NCBI GenBank assembly: GCA_001179505.1
Contig: CDMY01001045.1
Location: forward strand, 153,569 to 217,568
Direction: 5' to 3'
DNA: 64,000 bases
Origin: Vitrella brassicaformis
Taxonomy: Eukaryota > Sar > Vitrellaceae
In this document: positions 1-11,654 of the stretch, one piece after another
How positions within the stretch are numbered: the first letter of the stretch is position 1
Layout of the letters: the number at the start of each line of letters is the position of its first letter
Notes under the pieces: model-generated
Database searches by the model: none
What the model saw: the letters and a program-made list of their open reading frames with translations, nothing else
What the model was told of the DNA's origin: nothing
Position numbers and translations under genes: made by a program

Positions 1-1337
1 TCGACCGCGCAATGTACACCAACACCTGCGGTGGGTTGTAGGCCAACCGGCCAATGACGGGTGGCTGGTTTGCTGGGAGAGGTGTGTCTGCGGGTTACCT
101 TGACAGGGTTCTCGTCGGCGAGCGGCGGGTCCCCCGTGGCCATCTCGAACATGGTGATGCCGAACGACCATATGTCGGCCTTCGAGTCATACGTCTGACC
201 GCACAACACCTGACCATCCATCCATCCATCAACAGGCATACATACATATAAGGATTAAATGATTAAGTGAGTGCAGGCAATGAACGACCCATGGCGTCGC
301 GTACCTACCTCTGGTGCCATCCAATAGGGTGTCCCGACAAAGGTGCGGGCCTTCTCTAGATTGGCTGCCAGAGAAGGGGGGCAGGGCAGGTGTGTCTTTC
401 TCTCTGCGTCTACACGTCGTCAGTCATGTGGCCATACTTTGCAGCTCGTGCGAGACGCCAAAGTCAGCCAGCTTGACCCGAGCCTGCGTGTCGAGCAGGA
501 TGTTGGCCGCCTTGATGTCGCGATGAATCTTTGACTGAGCCGGGCTGGACAAACGCACACAAGAAACAAGGGACAACTTCATTGCTTGCCTGCCCTGCGT
601 ACTGGCGTGTGTGCGTGGCGACCTGTGTAGGTAGACGAGCGCCTCCAGCGTGTCTTTGGCTATGGCAGCCAACACCGGCTCCGGCAGCGGACCGTGCTTC
701 CGAATCTGCAGCAGCAGCAGCAGCAGCAGGCAGACGACAACGTGTTAGTCTGAGCTGACTGTGCGTGCCATGCGATAGCGTGTTTGTGCTGACGATGTCT
801 CTGAGGGATCCGCCGCCGAGGAACTCCATGATAATGATCAAGTGAGCATGGTAAGTGAAGGACTCAATGTACCTTTGTGGGACAGATGGCCAGCGAGGAA
901 GACACACACAGACAGATAGACATAGAGGAGAAAACAAACAGCGAAAACAGCCAGTCGTGTCTCTCGTCTGACACTTCTGGTTCCCTGTCTGACTTGATGA
1001 TGTTTTGGTGGTTGCACTTGGAGAGCACCGAGATCTCGTTCCTCACTTGCTCCAACGAGTCGGTGTCCTTCATGACGTTGTCGCTCATGTCCTCCAAGTC
1101 CACCACCTTCAACGCCACCGTCGGCAGGCTCGCCTCACCTGACCCCTCAGCCGACGCCACCTTGGCCTCGTACACGCACCCGAACGCACCCTCACCCACA
1201 ATCCGCTGCACTATGTAGGTGTTCCTGAAGCCCTTGAGCTCGTCTCCCGGCTGGTAGCTGTTGGCCCGTACACGAGCCACCTGCGGCACCTGCCGACCGC
1301 GGCTCAACGGACGGGAGCTCGACTGAGTCTCTGACAT
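1..1337 (-). CDS. STE20-like Ser/Thr protein kinase, 3' part beyond window
   Basis: This gene encodes a eukaryotic protein kinase that phosphorylates Ser/Thr residues. The start is the ATG ending at 1337. Exon 1 (994-1337) carries a short disordered leader and the glycine loop GEGAFGCVYEAK, with the lysine strand VALKVVDL. Exon 2 (about 794-872) gives MEFLGGGSLRDI. Exon 3 (623-705) gives the alpha-E helix. Exon 4 (438-544) has the catalytic loop HRDIKAANILL and ADFGVS, the DFG motif. Exon 5 has GTPYWMAPE (about 310-345), and an exon near 120-200 has DIWSFGITMFEMATG. Another exon continues to base 1, so the C-lobe end is missing. The HRDIKAAN and GTPYWMAPE forms are those of the STE20/germinal-centre kinase group. 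No regulatory domain is visible upstream of the kinase domain. The kinase assignment is very secure; the subfamily is likely. Confidence 0.9.
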
Positions 1338-1687
1338 TGATCAGATGTTAACACGCTGCTGGCTGGGCTGCTGAAAGGGGAGGAGGGACAGGGAAGGGAG
1401 GGTCGCTGTCTTAAGAAGACACAACACGGAAATGCATTTCTTATGCGCGCGTCATCTTCTCCTCTCACCGGACGATGTTCGGGGAATCTCCTCCGGGTCG
1501 CCTGGGGGCGAGACGGGGGCCCACCAAACCCGGAAAGCCGAACCCTGGCGACTCCATCGCAACAACGTTCGCAACACAGAGGTACATGTCGTTCATGGTT
1601 CATGGATGGATGTGCACATCTGGATGCCTGATCTATCGCTGGTGCTGTGTGTGTCGTTCATCAGGTCACTGGCCACCATTCCAGATG

Positions 1688-4004
1688 CAACGGCTCGATA
1701 GAGGAAGCCTACGCAACCGTCTCGACGCGCAGCGGCTGTTCGGCATCTCGGAGGGCCTGGCGGCCATCCAGGGCTCGTCGGTGGCTAAGGGATGCCTGTC
1801 GGGGTATGCCTGCTTCCGCAGCCACGAGTTGGGCGCCCAGAGGATAGCCGCCAAGGTGGACAGGGGCGAAGTGACGGCCGAGGAAGATCGGGCCATGGGA
1901 GCCGTCATGGGATTAATCGTCGGCGACGCACTCGGAGCACCTCTAGGTGGGTCGGTGGCGGGGTGGGTGAGGGTCAGATACCGACCGACACGGACACGGT
2001 CTGACCAGAGATCTCACCCACGCTGCCTTTTTTGTGTGGTCATGGTGTGCGCATTCCCCCAGAGTTTTGTGATGTGTGTCATGCCGGCGACGCGCGCACC
2101 GACTCCATCCCCGACGTGAGCGGCTTCAGCGACACTGCCGTGTGGGAGCACCCCAGATGCAACAAGTTTGAACTCAAACCAGGGTGAGAGACAAGGCGAG
2201 GCGAGGCAAGGGCGCGTTAATGTCATGTTGATGAATGGCTTGGTTGGTTGGTTGGCTGGTTGGTGCATGCAGGCAGTGGACAGACGACGGCTCCATGGCG
2301 CTGTGTCTGGCCGACAGCCTGCTGCTCCACGGCGACTGGAACCCCCGGGACGTCCGCCACCGGTTCATCCTATGGTGGACATGCGGGTACAACAACGCTT
2401 TCGGATTCGACGCGCCCACCGACCACTCTGGCGTCCTCGCCCCCGCCCCCGCCACCAGCCAGGCGGCCGAGGGCAACACGGACAGCGACTCTTCCCCCTC
2501 GCTGCGCCACCAGCAGCTGCCGCGGAAGCGTCGCCACATCAACAGAGAGGGGCGCGGCAGCGTGGGTCTGGGTGGCAACATATCGTTGTCGCTGCGGGAG
2601 TTCATGCGTGAGGGTGGGCGTGAGGGCTACACGAAGGAGGGGGACGAGCGGACGTCGGGCAACGGGTCGCTCATGCGCCTCGCTCCAGTGCCCGTCTGCT
2701 TCCACCGGGACCTCTCGAGGGCCATGGAGGTCGCACGCCTCTCCAGCCTCACCACACACCAGGTATGTGTTGTGCACTCAGACAGTCATCTATCTGCAAC
2801 CATTCATCCATCCGTTCTGACTCATGCATGCACGAGTGTTCGTTCGTGTGTCGGTCAGGGCATCGAGGCGTCTGACGGCTGCCGTTTGCTGACTTACCTG
2901 ATAGTCCGGGCCATCCACGAGCAGCCCACCGACGCACAGGTCTTCCTGCGCCCAGACCACATCACCACCCCCCTCACAGACCCCTCCACCGGCAATGAGA
3001 CGCTCCCCGGCTTCGACGCTACGGCTGTGTGCTACAGCGTGCAGTGTTTGGCTCTTGCGCGTGCCGAGGAGCGACACGCCGACAATGGGGATCTACCACT
3101 GGAGGAGAGGAACTGGGAGTGGACCCATGCCAGATACCGGTACGTACGTCACTTGCGAAAAAAGAGAGGAAGGAAGGAGGCGGGAGAGAGACGACTCATA
3201 CACGCATCCAATGGATGGATGTGTGGGTGTCATTCTTTCTTTGTGTGTGTGGTGTGGTGCAGGTATGCGGCTCGGCGCGCTGCGGATCAGCCTGGGTATG
3301 TGGGCAGCTACGCCATGGACGCCCTCTCCATGGCCCTCCACTGCGTCTACACAACACGGTGAGGGAGGAAGCGATGAGAACGGAAGGACACACCATGCAA
3401 ATGGCCTCCCACTGTCTCTCTGTCTCTCTGTCTGTCTGTCTGTCTGTCTGTCCTTTCGTCATCAGTAGTTTTGCGGGTGCGGTGCTGAAGGCGGCGAATC
3501 TGCGCGGCGACTCGGACACGGTAGCGGCCATCACAGGGCAGATCGCAGGCGCCATCTATGGCATCACCAACGTTCCCAAAGACTGGATCGCGGCTGTAGA
3601 AAAGTAGGTAGGCCGACCCAAGGACGACAGACAGACAGACTGGCACATGATAGCTGCATGTCACCCACTGATGCGTCCGTCATCCATCCATGTATGTATT
3701 GATCCATCCATCCATCAGGTGGTCTGGTGGCACCGGCTTCCTGCTGGCTCGTGCCTATCATCTGCACCACCGACTGGCCGCCACCCCACCAGCCGACCCG
3801 CCCCTGGTGCTGCCCACCCCCTCCACACACGAGGCCCCACCGAACCGAGAGCACAACGCCGCTGTCCATCCCTCCGTCCACCACACGGCCCACCACCACG
3901 TGGGAGTGACGGCACCCATTCTGCCCTGCACGGCCGGGCCGGAGCCTCAGGGCGACAGACGAGGCGCACTGAGGAGTAGAGAGGATAGATTTGAGGGGCT
4001 GTGA
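1688..4004 (+). CDS. ADP-ribosylglycohydrolase (DraG/ARH) family protein
   Basis: Members of this family remove ADP-ribose from proteins or other acceptors using two Mg ions. The metal-site motifs are in order: GDALGAP (about 1924-1944), WTDDGSM (about 2278-2298), GNGSLMR (about 2659) and GDSDTVAAITGQIAGAIYG (about 3508). Introns at about 1945-2062, 2183-2272, 2762-2858 and later ones join these into one frame. The protein is about twice the usual 300 residues. The extra length comes from a polar insertion (about 2440-2640) between the second and third motifs and from a His/Pro-rich tail after the last motif. The start is uncertain: ATG 1688 is in frame just before the conserved region, but the same frame is open back to an ATG at 1475. 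The gene is divergent from the kinase. Substrate cannot be told from sequence. Confidence 0.88.
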
Positions 4005-4440
4005 GCGCAGGCACAGTAGCAGGCTAGCTTGGGTTGGCAGGGGGCTGGATTGAGTGGGTGGGGGGTTGGTTGGCTGGGTGGGTGGAGGGGTGTGGTGTAC
4101 AGCCGTGTGCAGATAGATCGATGGATAGCTGGACAACGGGATGGATCGATGGTGGAAGGAAGGAGGGTGTAGATGCGCGGCAGAAGACGTTATTGGTTTG
4201 GGTGCCCTGAGAGTAAACGACTCGATTCTTCTATTCCGTCATACAACGCTCCGCACACGCACGAGACCCACAGTGGTGTTGCTTCTAACTTTCTTTGCCG
4301 CAGACAAACCACAGGCAAAGGACAACTTCGCTCCACACTTCAAGCGGTACTGGTCGCGCGATCTACGGCCCCCATGCGCGCCAGCGGGCCCCCTTTTTAG
4401 CACCGTCCGTCTCACCTTTCGTCTTTTCCTTGGGCACAGC
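4005..4440. other. Intergenic or 5' part of next gene
   Basis: This stretch holds GGTT/GGGT-rich low-complexity DNA and then an open frame (from ATG 4141) continuous with the hydrolase gene downstream. I see no domain in the open part. It may be an N-terminal extension of the hydrolase or its 5' UTR. Confidence 0.5.
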
Positions 4441-7400
4441 ATGTGTGTGCTCTTCCTGTATCTCCTCGTAGTGTTATTCATTCATGTCACCCGAACTGCG
4501 ACCTTCTCACGATCCCTCATCTCCGTTTCCCCCCAAGTGCTCGAGAATGCCAAGACACCCCTCATGTTTAGCCACCACGTCTTCGACGTCCTCCTCCCGC
4601 CAGCCGGGCTCACCCCTGCAGAGAAGCTGGCCGTCATCCGCCATGCGCTGGCAGACAAGATGCGCGGCCCTGGAGCCCCGCATGCCACTAAGGGAGGCGC
4701 TGACGGCTTCGTCGAGCTCGGAGAGGGGCATGGCGGCCAACGAACGACCTCCTCGCTCTGGCGGCCCGTCACAGCCACTGCAGATGGCTTCGTTACGGTG
4801 CCCTTTGCTGTCAACCACACCGGTGCGTCTGGTCGGGGAGAGAGCAGCATGTTGGGCCTGAAGGAGGTCAACCGGCGGCTGGGGCTGGTCCTCTATGATG
4901 CCGACAGTCGCTCTGCAGCCACTTTCAGACAAGACAAAGAGGCCGCACAGAGGCGACGGCAGGAGACGAGCAGCCGTGATCACGTGATTGGCCCCGGTGA
5001 GGTGCCGTCTGTCGGTGGGGGGTGCTGAGGGAGGCGCCAACAGTGGGTGGGCATGGACGCGGTTCAGAGTGCTGGACAAGGGCACCTTCAATGTCCACTG
5101 TGCCGGCACCCCCACATTCTTCATTGTAAGCCTCATACCCACACGGGACATGGACACACACAGAGAGAGAGCAAAGACAACTGCATGACATGGCCCGCTG
5201 GATGTATCAATCTGTCTGTCGATCAGGACGGAACCTCCTATCGTGGTGAGTCTTCCTTCCCCCACGCTGCGGGGCCTGCCTCCATCTCCCAGTTGGATAC
5301 GCCCTCGTCGTCTTTTGCTTCCCTGTCTGCCTTCCGGAGCCTCATATGGCCCATCGTGTTGGACCCCGGCATGCACACACTACTCGTCAGGCTGGCCCCA
5401 CCACCCACCATGGCATCGGATGGCGGCCCACCGGCTCGCTTCCACTGCAGCTTCCTCCCGCCCGCCGCCCCGCTGCCCTTCTCCTCTATCCAGGTGGACT
5501 CGGGGGCAGCAGAAATGGCCAGCGGCGAGCGGATGGCGGCGGGGGGTGAGGAGGGGCTTCGTGTGCCGACGCCGGGTGACAGTGATCCCAACTGGAAGGC
5601 AGACCACTCATGGAGACCGGTAAGCCAGCCAGCCAGCCAGCCAGCCAAGGAGACGTGAGACATTCATTGGACGGGGGTACCAAATAAGGTGGTCTCTCGG
5701 TGTTGCTTGCGCGGCTCGTCTGTACGGTACGGTACGGTACGTGTGTTTTGTAGGGTGAAGTGCACCACATGCCTGACATAGTGGATGGCGTTCTGCCAAC
5801 TCCCCTGGCGTCGATACCCATAGTCAATCCGAGTATGTATGTATGTATGTACATTCATACAGTCTTGCACACCACACCACACCCAACACTTTTTCCTTGC
5901 TGACAGCTTTCTTCGTGTGCCGTCTGCCTTGCGCATAATGCAGCATCGTCTCCCGTCACAGACTTCAAAGTTGAGTTCCACACCCCCCGGGCCGTCTTGA
6001 GGCGGCACCACAGCGTGCCCGACACGGAGCACCCCGGCAAGACCAAGGACGAGTCGTCACTGGAGGCTAAGCCCATCCATGATCAGACGCCCATTCTACA
6101 GGACCCCTCCCGCCCTCTGCTGTCGGCCACATGGCTGCCGGCCCTCAAAAGCGACAAAGACCGCTGGACCGCTCCCGTGCTGCCGGGCCAGTCCTTCCCT
6201 CTCTACATGCAGCTGACATGGAACGGGGTCAAGCCCCGACGGCTGGAGGCCGCTGACATGGCGGCGGGGGACGGGTCTGCCACGGACAAGGGCATATGCT
6301 CGGGGGCCCTGTATGGGGAGAAGGATGACCCAGAAGTGATTGAGATAGACGCCAGGATCACCGGCAACTTCCGGGACAGTGTGAGCCGGCCCGCAGCTGA
6401 GCACACGGTTGTCTTGCGGTGCAGGAGTTTCGCTCGTCGGGATCCCTACATATTCACTTATCGCGACGTCGACGGGGCTGTCGAGTACGCCGCTGTCAGA
6501 CCCCCGAAGAGGAGATGCAGGAAGGGGTTGCAACACCAGGCAGCTTTATCTGACACCCTGCTGTCTCCTACTGGCCCTCTCCTCAAGGGCCAGTTTGGCT
6601 TCGACTGGGAGGGCGCAGGACTCGCCAACGCCGTCACGGCCATACACGCCTTCCAGCATCTAATGCCAGGCAGGCAAATATACATGTATGTATGTATGTA
6701 TGCATGTACATGAACCCAACAGCACGGCCTGGTGTGGTGGGGTGTGGGGTGGTGTGGTGTCGCGAAGAATCAAGGACGGACGTGTATGGTATGGTATGGT
6801 TCCTTCAGGTGTGCCTGACCCCTTGCGTGAAGAGTATGTGCCCGACACGTCGCGGTTGGTCATCACGGGCCACTCGATGGGGGGACACGGCTGCCTCGTA
6901 TTCTCGTAAGCGACAATCAATGGAGCCACTCCGAGCCAGGCGTATTAGCTGTCCGATGTATCTTCTATCTATCTATTGTTCGTGCCCTGGATGCGATGCA
7001 GGACCCACTTTGCTGACCACGTGGTGGGGTCAATGTGTGGAGCTGCATGGATCAAGGTGCACTACAACACCCACTCACAGACAGACAGAGAGGCGTGCAG
7101 ACAGACAGACAGACAGACACAGAAAGACAGGACCCCTTGCCTGTGATTCATCAAATCATCGGTGTGGCAGATGAGCACTTACAGTGGGGGATATTCCCCT
7201 GCTGGCCAGCAGGATGGCCAGGCGGACAAGAGGACCCGCCTGATGTCTTCGGGCGACAGCGAGTACGCCACGGACTTCGCCGCCGTCCACCTTGTGGGCA
7301 TGCCTTTCATGGGCAGATGCGGAGAGAAAGACGACAATGGTGTGTGAGGAGCGGACAGCCGAGGAAGGAGACACACAGGACAGGCACACAGGGACGCATA

Positions 7401-9635
7401 TGTATGTGTGTGTACGTGTGTGTGTACGTGTGTGTGTATGCGTGTGTGTGTATGTGTGTGCGTCAGTTCCCCCGGAGCATTTGCGTCGGTTCACTCATGT
7501 GCTGAGCAACAGCAACTTCGCCGAGCTGGAGCCGACGGCGGTGCTCTCGATGATGCTGGACAACTCGACGATGATGCAGTCGTTCCTCGAAATCAGCCGG
7601 CAGCCCTCCCTGCTGCAGTACTACACCGACCTCAAGGGCAACCTCGACAGACAAATACCACTCATCTACAGCCTGGTCACCCACCCAATGAGCACAATCG
7701 ATCGATGCATCCCCCCTTGTCTCTATCCGTCTGTCTGTGTGTCTACAGAAAGCAGGGGAGAGCCACTGGTTCGGTGACTGGTTCGATGACCGCAAGACGG
7801 ACAAGGTGGTGACGCCATTCATAGCAAGGGCCAGGGAATCCCCGGCCGGAGGGGCCTGCCAGGCAGGTGGCGTGTGTGGAGTGGTGGCCACCCATGGGGC
7901 ACTGGCAGGGGCGGCATCATACTCATGCAGCCACATACATGGGGCCATGACGCCCTGGTCGATGCCGTCTTCCACAAGGGGCAGGGCGGCACCATGAGCT
8001 ACGCAGTCGGCCAGAAGTTCGCCGACTGGCAGCAGCGAGACAGCAGCGACACCGGGGCATCGTCGGATCACCGCATGTCGGACGACGGCAGGCCGCCCCC
8101 GCCATTCTTCCCGAAAGTGGATGTCTGCATCTGTGGCGACTGCACACGACACAGTAACAATGACAATGGTGATGGCTGGGCGAACGTGACAGTGGCGGGC
8201 GAGAGCGATGGCGACCAGGACGCCCAAGAGAATGCGGAGTGGCACATCTGCCTCCGGACACACAATGTGCGACGGCTGGGGCTCAAACAATACTTCCCAG
8301 CACTGGTCCGTCCGTCTATAGAGGAGGGAGACACAGCCGGCCACACACACACACACACCGCTTTGCTTTGGTTTGGTCTCTTCCCTGCAGGTACTCAACG
8401 GCATTCTGACGCAGATGGGCGCACATCCGCTGACAAGACGAATGGGACACTTGTGCTCTACAAGGATGAGCGGGGAGGCAAGCCGACCTTGCCAGCACAG
8501 ACACAGCAGCGACAAGGCAAGTCTGGCGGGGATCTTCTGTCATCATTCCGGGTGCACCTGCTCATTGACGGCCAGAGCGTTGCTCACGGTGTGCCCACTG
8601 ACCAGTTGGGCCGCTTCACCCTTCCCTCACACCACCTCTGCTGCACACGGAAGCCGCAGGGCGGGTCGCAGTGCTTGTGGCGGCTGTGCGGGGGAATGGA
8701 GTAAAGGGACGCCGAGAGAAGCGACCGGGACAGCATGCTGCTCAAGCAGCTCATTGCTAGAGGACCGCTGGCTATCGTGTATGGCACCGGCAAGGAGACG
8801 CCTCGCAAAGAGGCATCGGAGATCGGCGCTGGCTCCTCGTCGCAACAACAAGATGGGTCGACTTTTCATCGGACGGCCCTCACAATGGCCAACTCTTTCT
8901 ATGAGAGAGGGAGGTGAGCAAATACGGCCTGCCTGCCTGCCTGCGTCTCTGCATTCATTCGGTGGGGTGTCTGTCGATGGATGGGCAGGTTAGGCGTGTT
9001 GGTGCTTGACGATCAGACGGCCCTCTCCCGCCTCCCTGATCTGCACCAGCAAGGATACAACTTCATTCTGCTAGGCCACCCACGGGTCAACGCCCTCACG
9101 CAGCGAATCCACCCCGTCTCCACGATCGCAGCCGCCCAAGTTCTCTGACGATGGCTCCATCCAAATCGGTGACAAACAGTTCAGCTCACCCGGCATGGGC
9201 ATATACGCGTCAGAAAGAGTCGACCTGGACAGAGTGCTTGCCACCGGCCGCCCGTCAGCCTACATAGAAGGAGAGGGCCATTTCCACTCCTATCATCATC
9301 AGTCGGGCAGGAGACGGCGAGTGGGTGACATCACTAGCACAAGTGGTGAGTTGAGGGTGAATGAGGGTTGGTGCGGCAGGTATTGCCGGCCGCGTGGGAG
9401 TTTGTTCATTATGGGTGCCGGCACCGACAGTGAGGGCACCCAGCGGCTGACCGGGGCTCTGCCCTACCAGCATGTGCGAGTCATGCCCGACTGGGGCATA
9501 GCTGGGGGACAGTGGGGCAGTGGCAATGCCACACAGGCCTACCGATACAGCAGCTACAGCCAGGGCGGCCTCACGTATTTTGGCTTCTGGGGACCCACAT
9601 GGAACTACGACGAGACAGCCAGTGTGATGGACTGA
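4441..9635 (+). CDS. Alpha/beta-hydrolase, prolyl-oligopeptidase (S9)-like, putatively secreted
   Basis: This is a long multi-exon gene. I chose the ATG at 4441 because the next 18 residues are strongly hydrophobic (MCVLFLYLLVVLFIHV) and look like a signal peptide or anchor; the frame is also open from 4141. The nucleophile elbow GHSMGGHG is at about 6868, within RLVITGHSMGGHG, and a candidate catalytic His lies in GESHWFGDW (about 7756-7782). Exon DNVPPEHLRRFTHVL follows the pattern of these predicted peptidases, as does a later GPLAIVYGTG (about 8762) and FILLGHPRVNALTQ (about 9062). The final exons contain FSDDGSIQIGDKQFSSPG and end at TGA 9635. The N-terminal half (4540-6500) is large and unrecognised; it may be a propeller or beta-sandwich-like domain. 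The frame changes near 9105-9140 without a credible intron (see findings). Peptidase activity is inferred from family; specificity is unknown. Confidence 0.72.
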
Positions 9636-10380
9636 CTGACTGACTGATTGTGGGTGGCTGGACGGGTGGTTCATATTCACTCGTGGGTACATATGTGTAT
9701 ATATGTGTGTATACATGTGGTGTGTTGAGTGACTGACGAGTGAGAGGGACACGCTGCATGAGCGACATGACAGACAGTCGGTGATCTGATCGAGGGACTA
9801 TTGATTCGATCGAATGATATCGACCATTGACAGTTAACTTACTTCCCAGCAGGAAAGGCACACCACACCGGGTCTTCCATCCATCCATCCATCCATCCCT
9901 CCCTCCATCCATCCATACGTCTCTCTGTCTGCACACAACATACAGCCCCACCCCTCCACTCCACTCCCCTCCCTCGCTCAGACACACACGCACACAACCA
10001 GGTGCCGTCGGTCCACCATTGTAGAGTCGGACAGCAGCCAGGCAATGACTGACTGGTCATCGGTGCCACCAGAAAGGGCGAACACAGGAACAACCAATGG
10101 TCCCTCTCTCTGTGTATTGACAGTGGCGTCGCGTGCACACCTCATCCCATCCCCCAGCCAGTAGAGAGAATGTAATGAGAGTGTGAAAAGACGCTGCTGT
10201 AGGCATGTGTGTGAGCCGCTCGGCGGGCAGAGAGGAGAAATGCGTTGGTTGTGCGTGGTTGGCAGGCAGACAGGCATGTGTGTGCGGAGAGGTAGAAGCC
10301 ACATGTATGTGCCGTTGCACACATACAGCCACACACACACACACACACACACATTCTGTATGCTCATCCTGTCACACACA

Positions 10381-10412
<32 letters not shown>

Positions 10413-11654
10413 TGTGTAGGCGCACCGTTCACTCACCACGCGTGTCTGTCAACAAACTTCCAGCGAACTCCCTAGTGGAGAGAAAAACGAATTGCTTCGG
10501 GCTAGCTACTTACCGCCATATACCTACCGTGGCCGCCGTGCCAACCTGCCTCTCCAATGGCACATAACACGAACACCAGAAGCTTGTCTCAACCAATACT
10601 AATACATGATTGCACCATACATGGCCTGTCTACCTCTCTGTCCCTCTGTCTAGACCACCGATGGATGACTCACGGCAACAAGTGGGTGGACGTGAGCCAC
10701 ACACATGCGCACATGAGTTAGGTCAAGCCTACCTAGGACGGCAGGCTGGCAGGCAGTCAGTCAGGCAGGCAGCAGGCACCTCATGCGCTGTCTTGTCTTC
10801 GGTGAGCAGCGGCCGAGGCGAGACGCCTGCCTTGCCCCCCCACCTTCCCACCTCTACAGTGATATACAGAGACGTGTACATAAACCTGCTGCAAATGTAA
10901 TGTACCTACACGCATGCCATGCCATGCCATGCCCTGCACACAATTAGGAAACAGGCAGATAGAGACATACATACACACACCCATGCATGATACGCACCAC
11001 CTCGCGTACTAAACGGGGAGAGGGAGGAGGAGGAGGAGGAGGAGGGAAAAGGAAAAGGGCGTGGACACACATATCACACAAACACATGGTGTCACGTCAC
11101 ACACCCCATGCACAAGAGACACCGACCGATAGATACCTGTGCTCGTATTGGGTCGGTCAGGGAGACAGACAGGGGAGAACGGGGAAATGAACAAATGCAC
11201 ACAGACGAACGGGCAGGAAGGAAGATATGATGAAGACAGGCAGACAGCATACAACAGGACAGGCACGAACCACAAATGAGAGAGGCGAAAGGTATGTGTG
11301 AACGTCAGTCAGTCACCGAACAACAGCGAGTCGAGCCAGTGACCTGCGACGAGAGTACGCACCGCACCTACCTGGGTGTGGTGTGCACTCACTTACACCA
11401 CACCACAGCACACCACACCTGACGGACCCACGACACCATGCCATGCACACGCACAAACAAGCAATGTATCACACACCTATCGTGCACACGAACGAAGAGA
11501 GACAGTGAGTAAGTTAGTAGGAACGACCTCTCCGCCACATATCCATGACATACATACATACCTACATCACCATATATACCACACTGACTACCCTAGCTTG
11601 GCTACCCTCACTACACAAATGTATCAATCGCACCATTGATTGCCCCTTCTCCCT
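9636..11654. other. Intergenic, microsatellite-rich
   Basis: About 2 kb without a supportable gene, between convergent genes. It holds CATC and CACA tracts (for example 9880-9915), a CA tract at 10329-10353 followed by CT and GT tracts at 10379-10412 that could pair, and a GGA-rich run at 11020-11045. It probably contains the 3' UTRs of both flanking genes. Confidence 0.6.

Noticed and set aside
3415-3460. TGTC tandem arrays as a CRISPR-like or satellite array
   Set aside because: They are plain tetranucleotide microsatellites inside introns with no spacers.
7463-8515. 350-residue open frame on the minus strand
   Set aside because: It is antisense to conserved hydrolase exons, has no domain signal, and reflects GC-rich codon use on the other strand.
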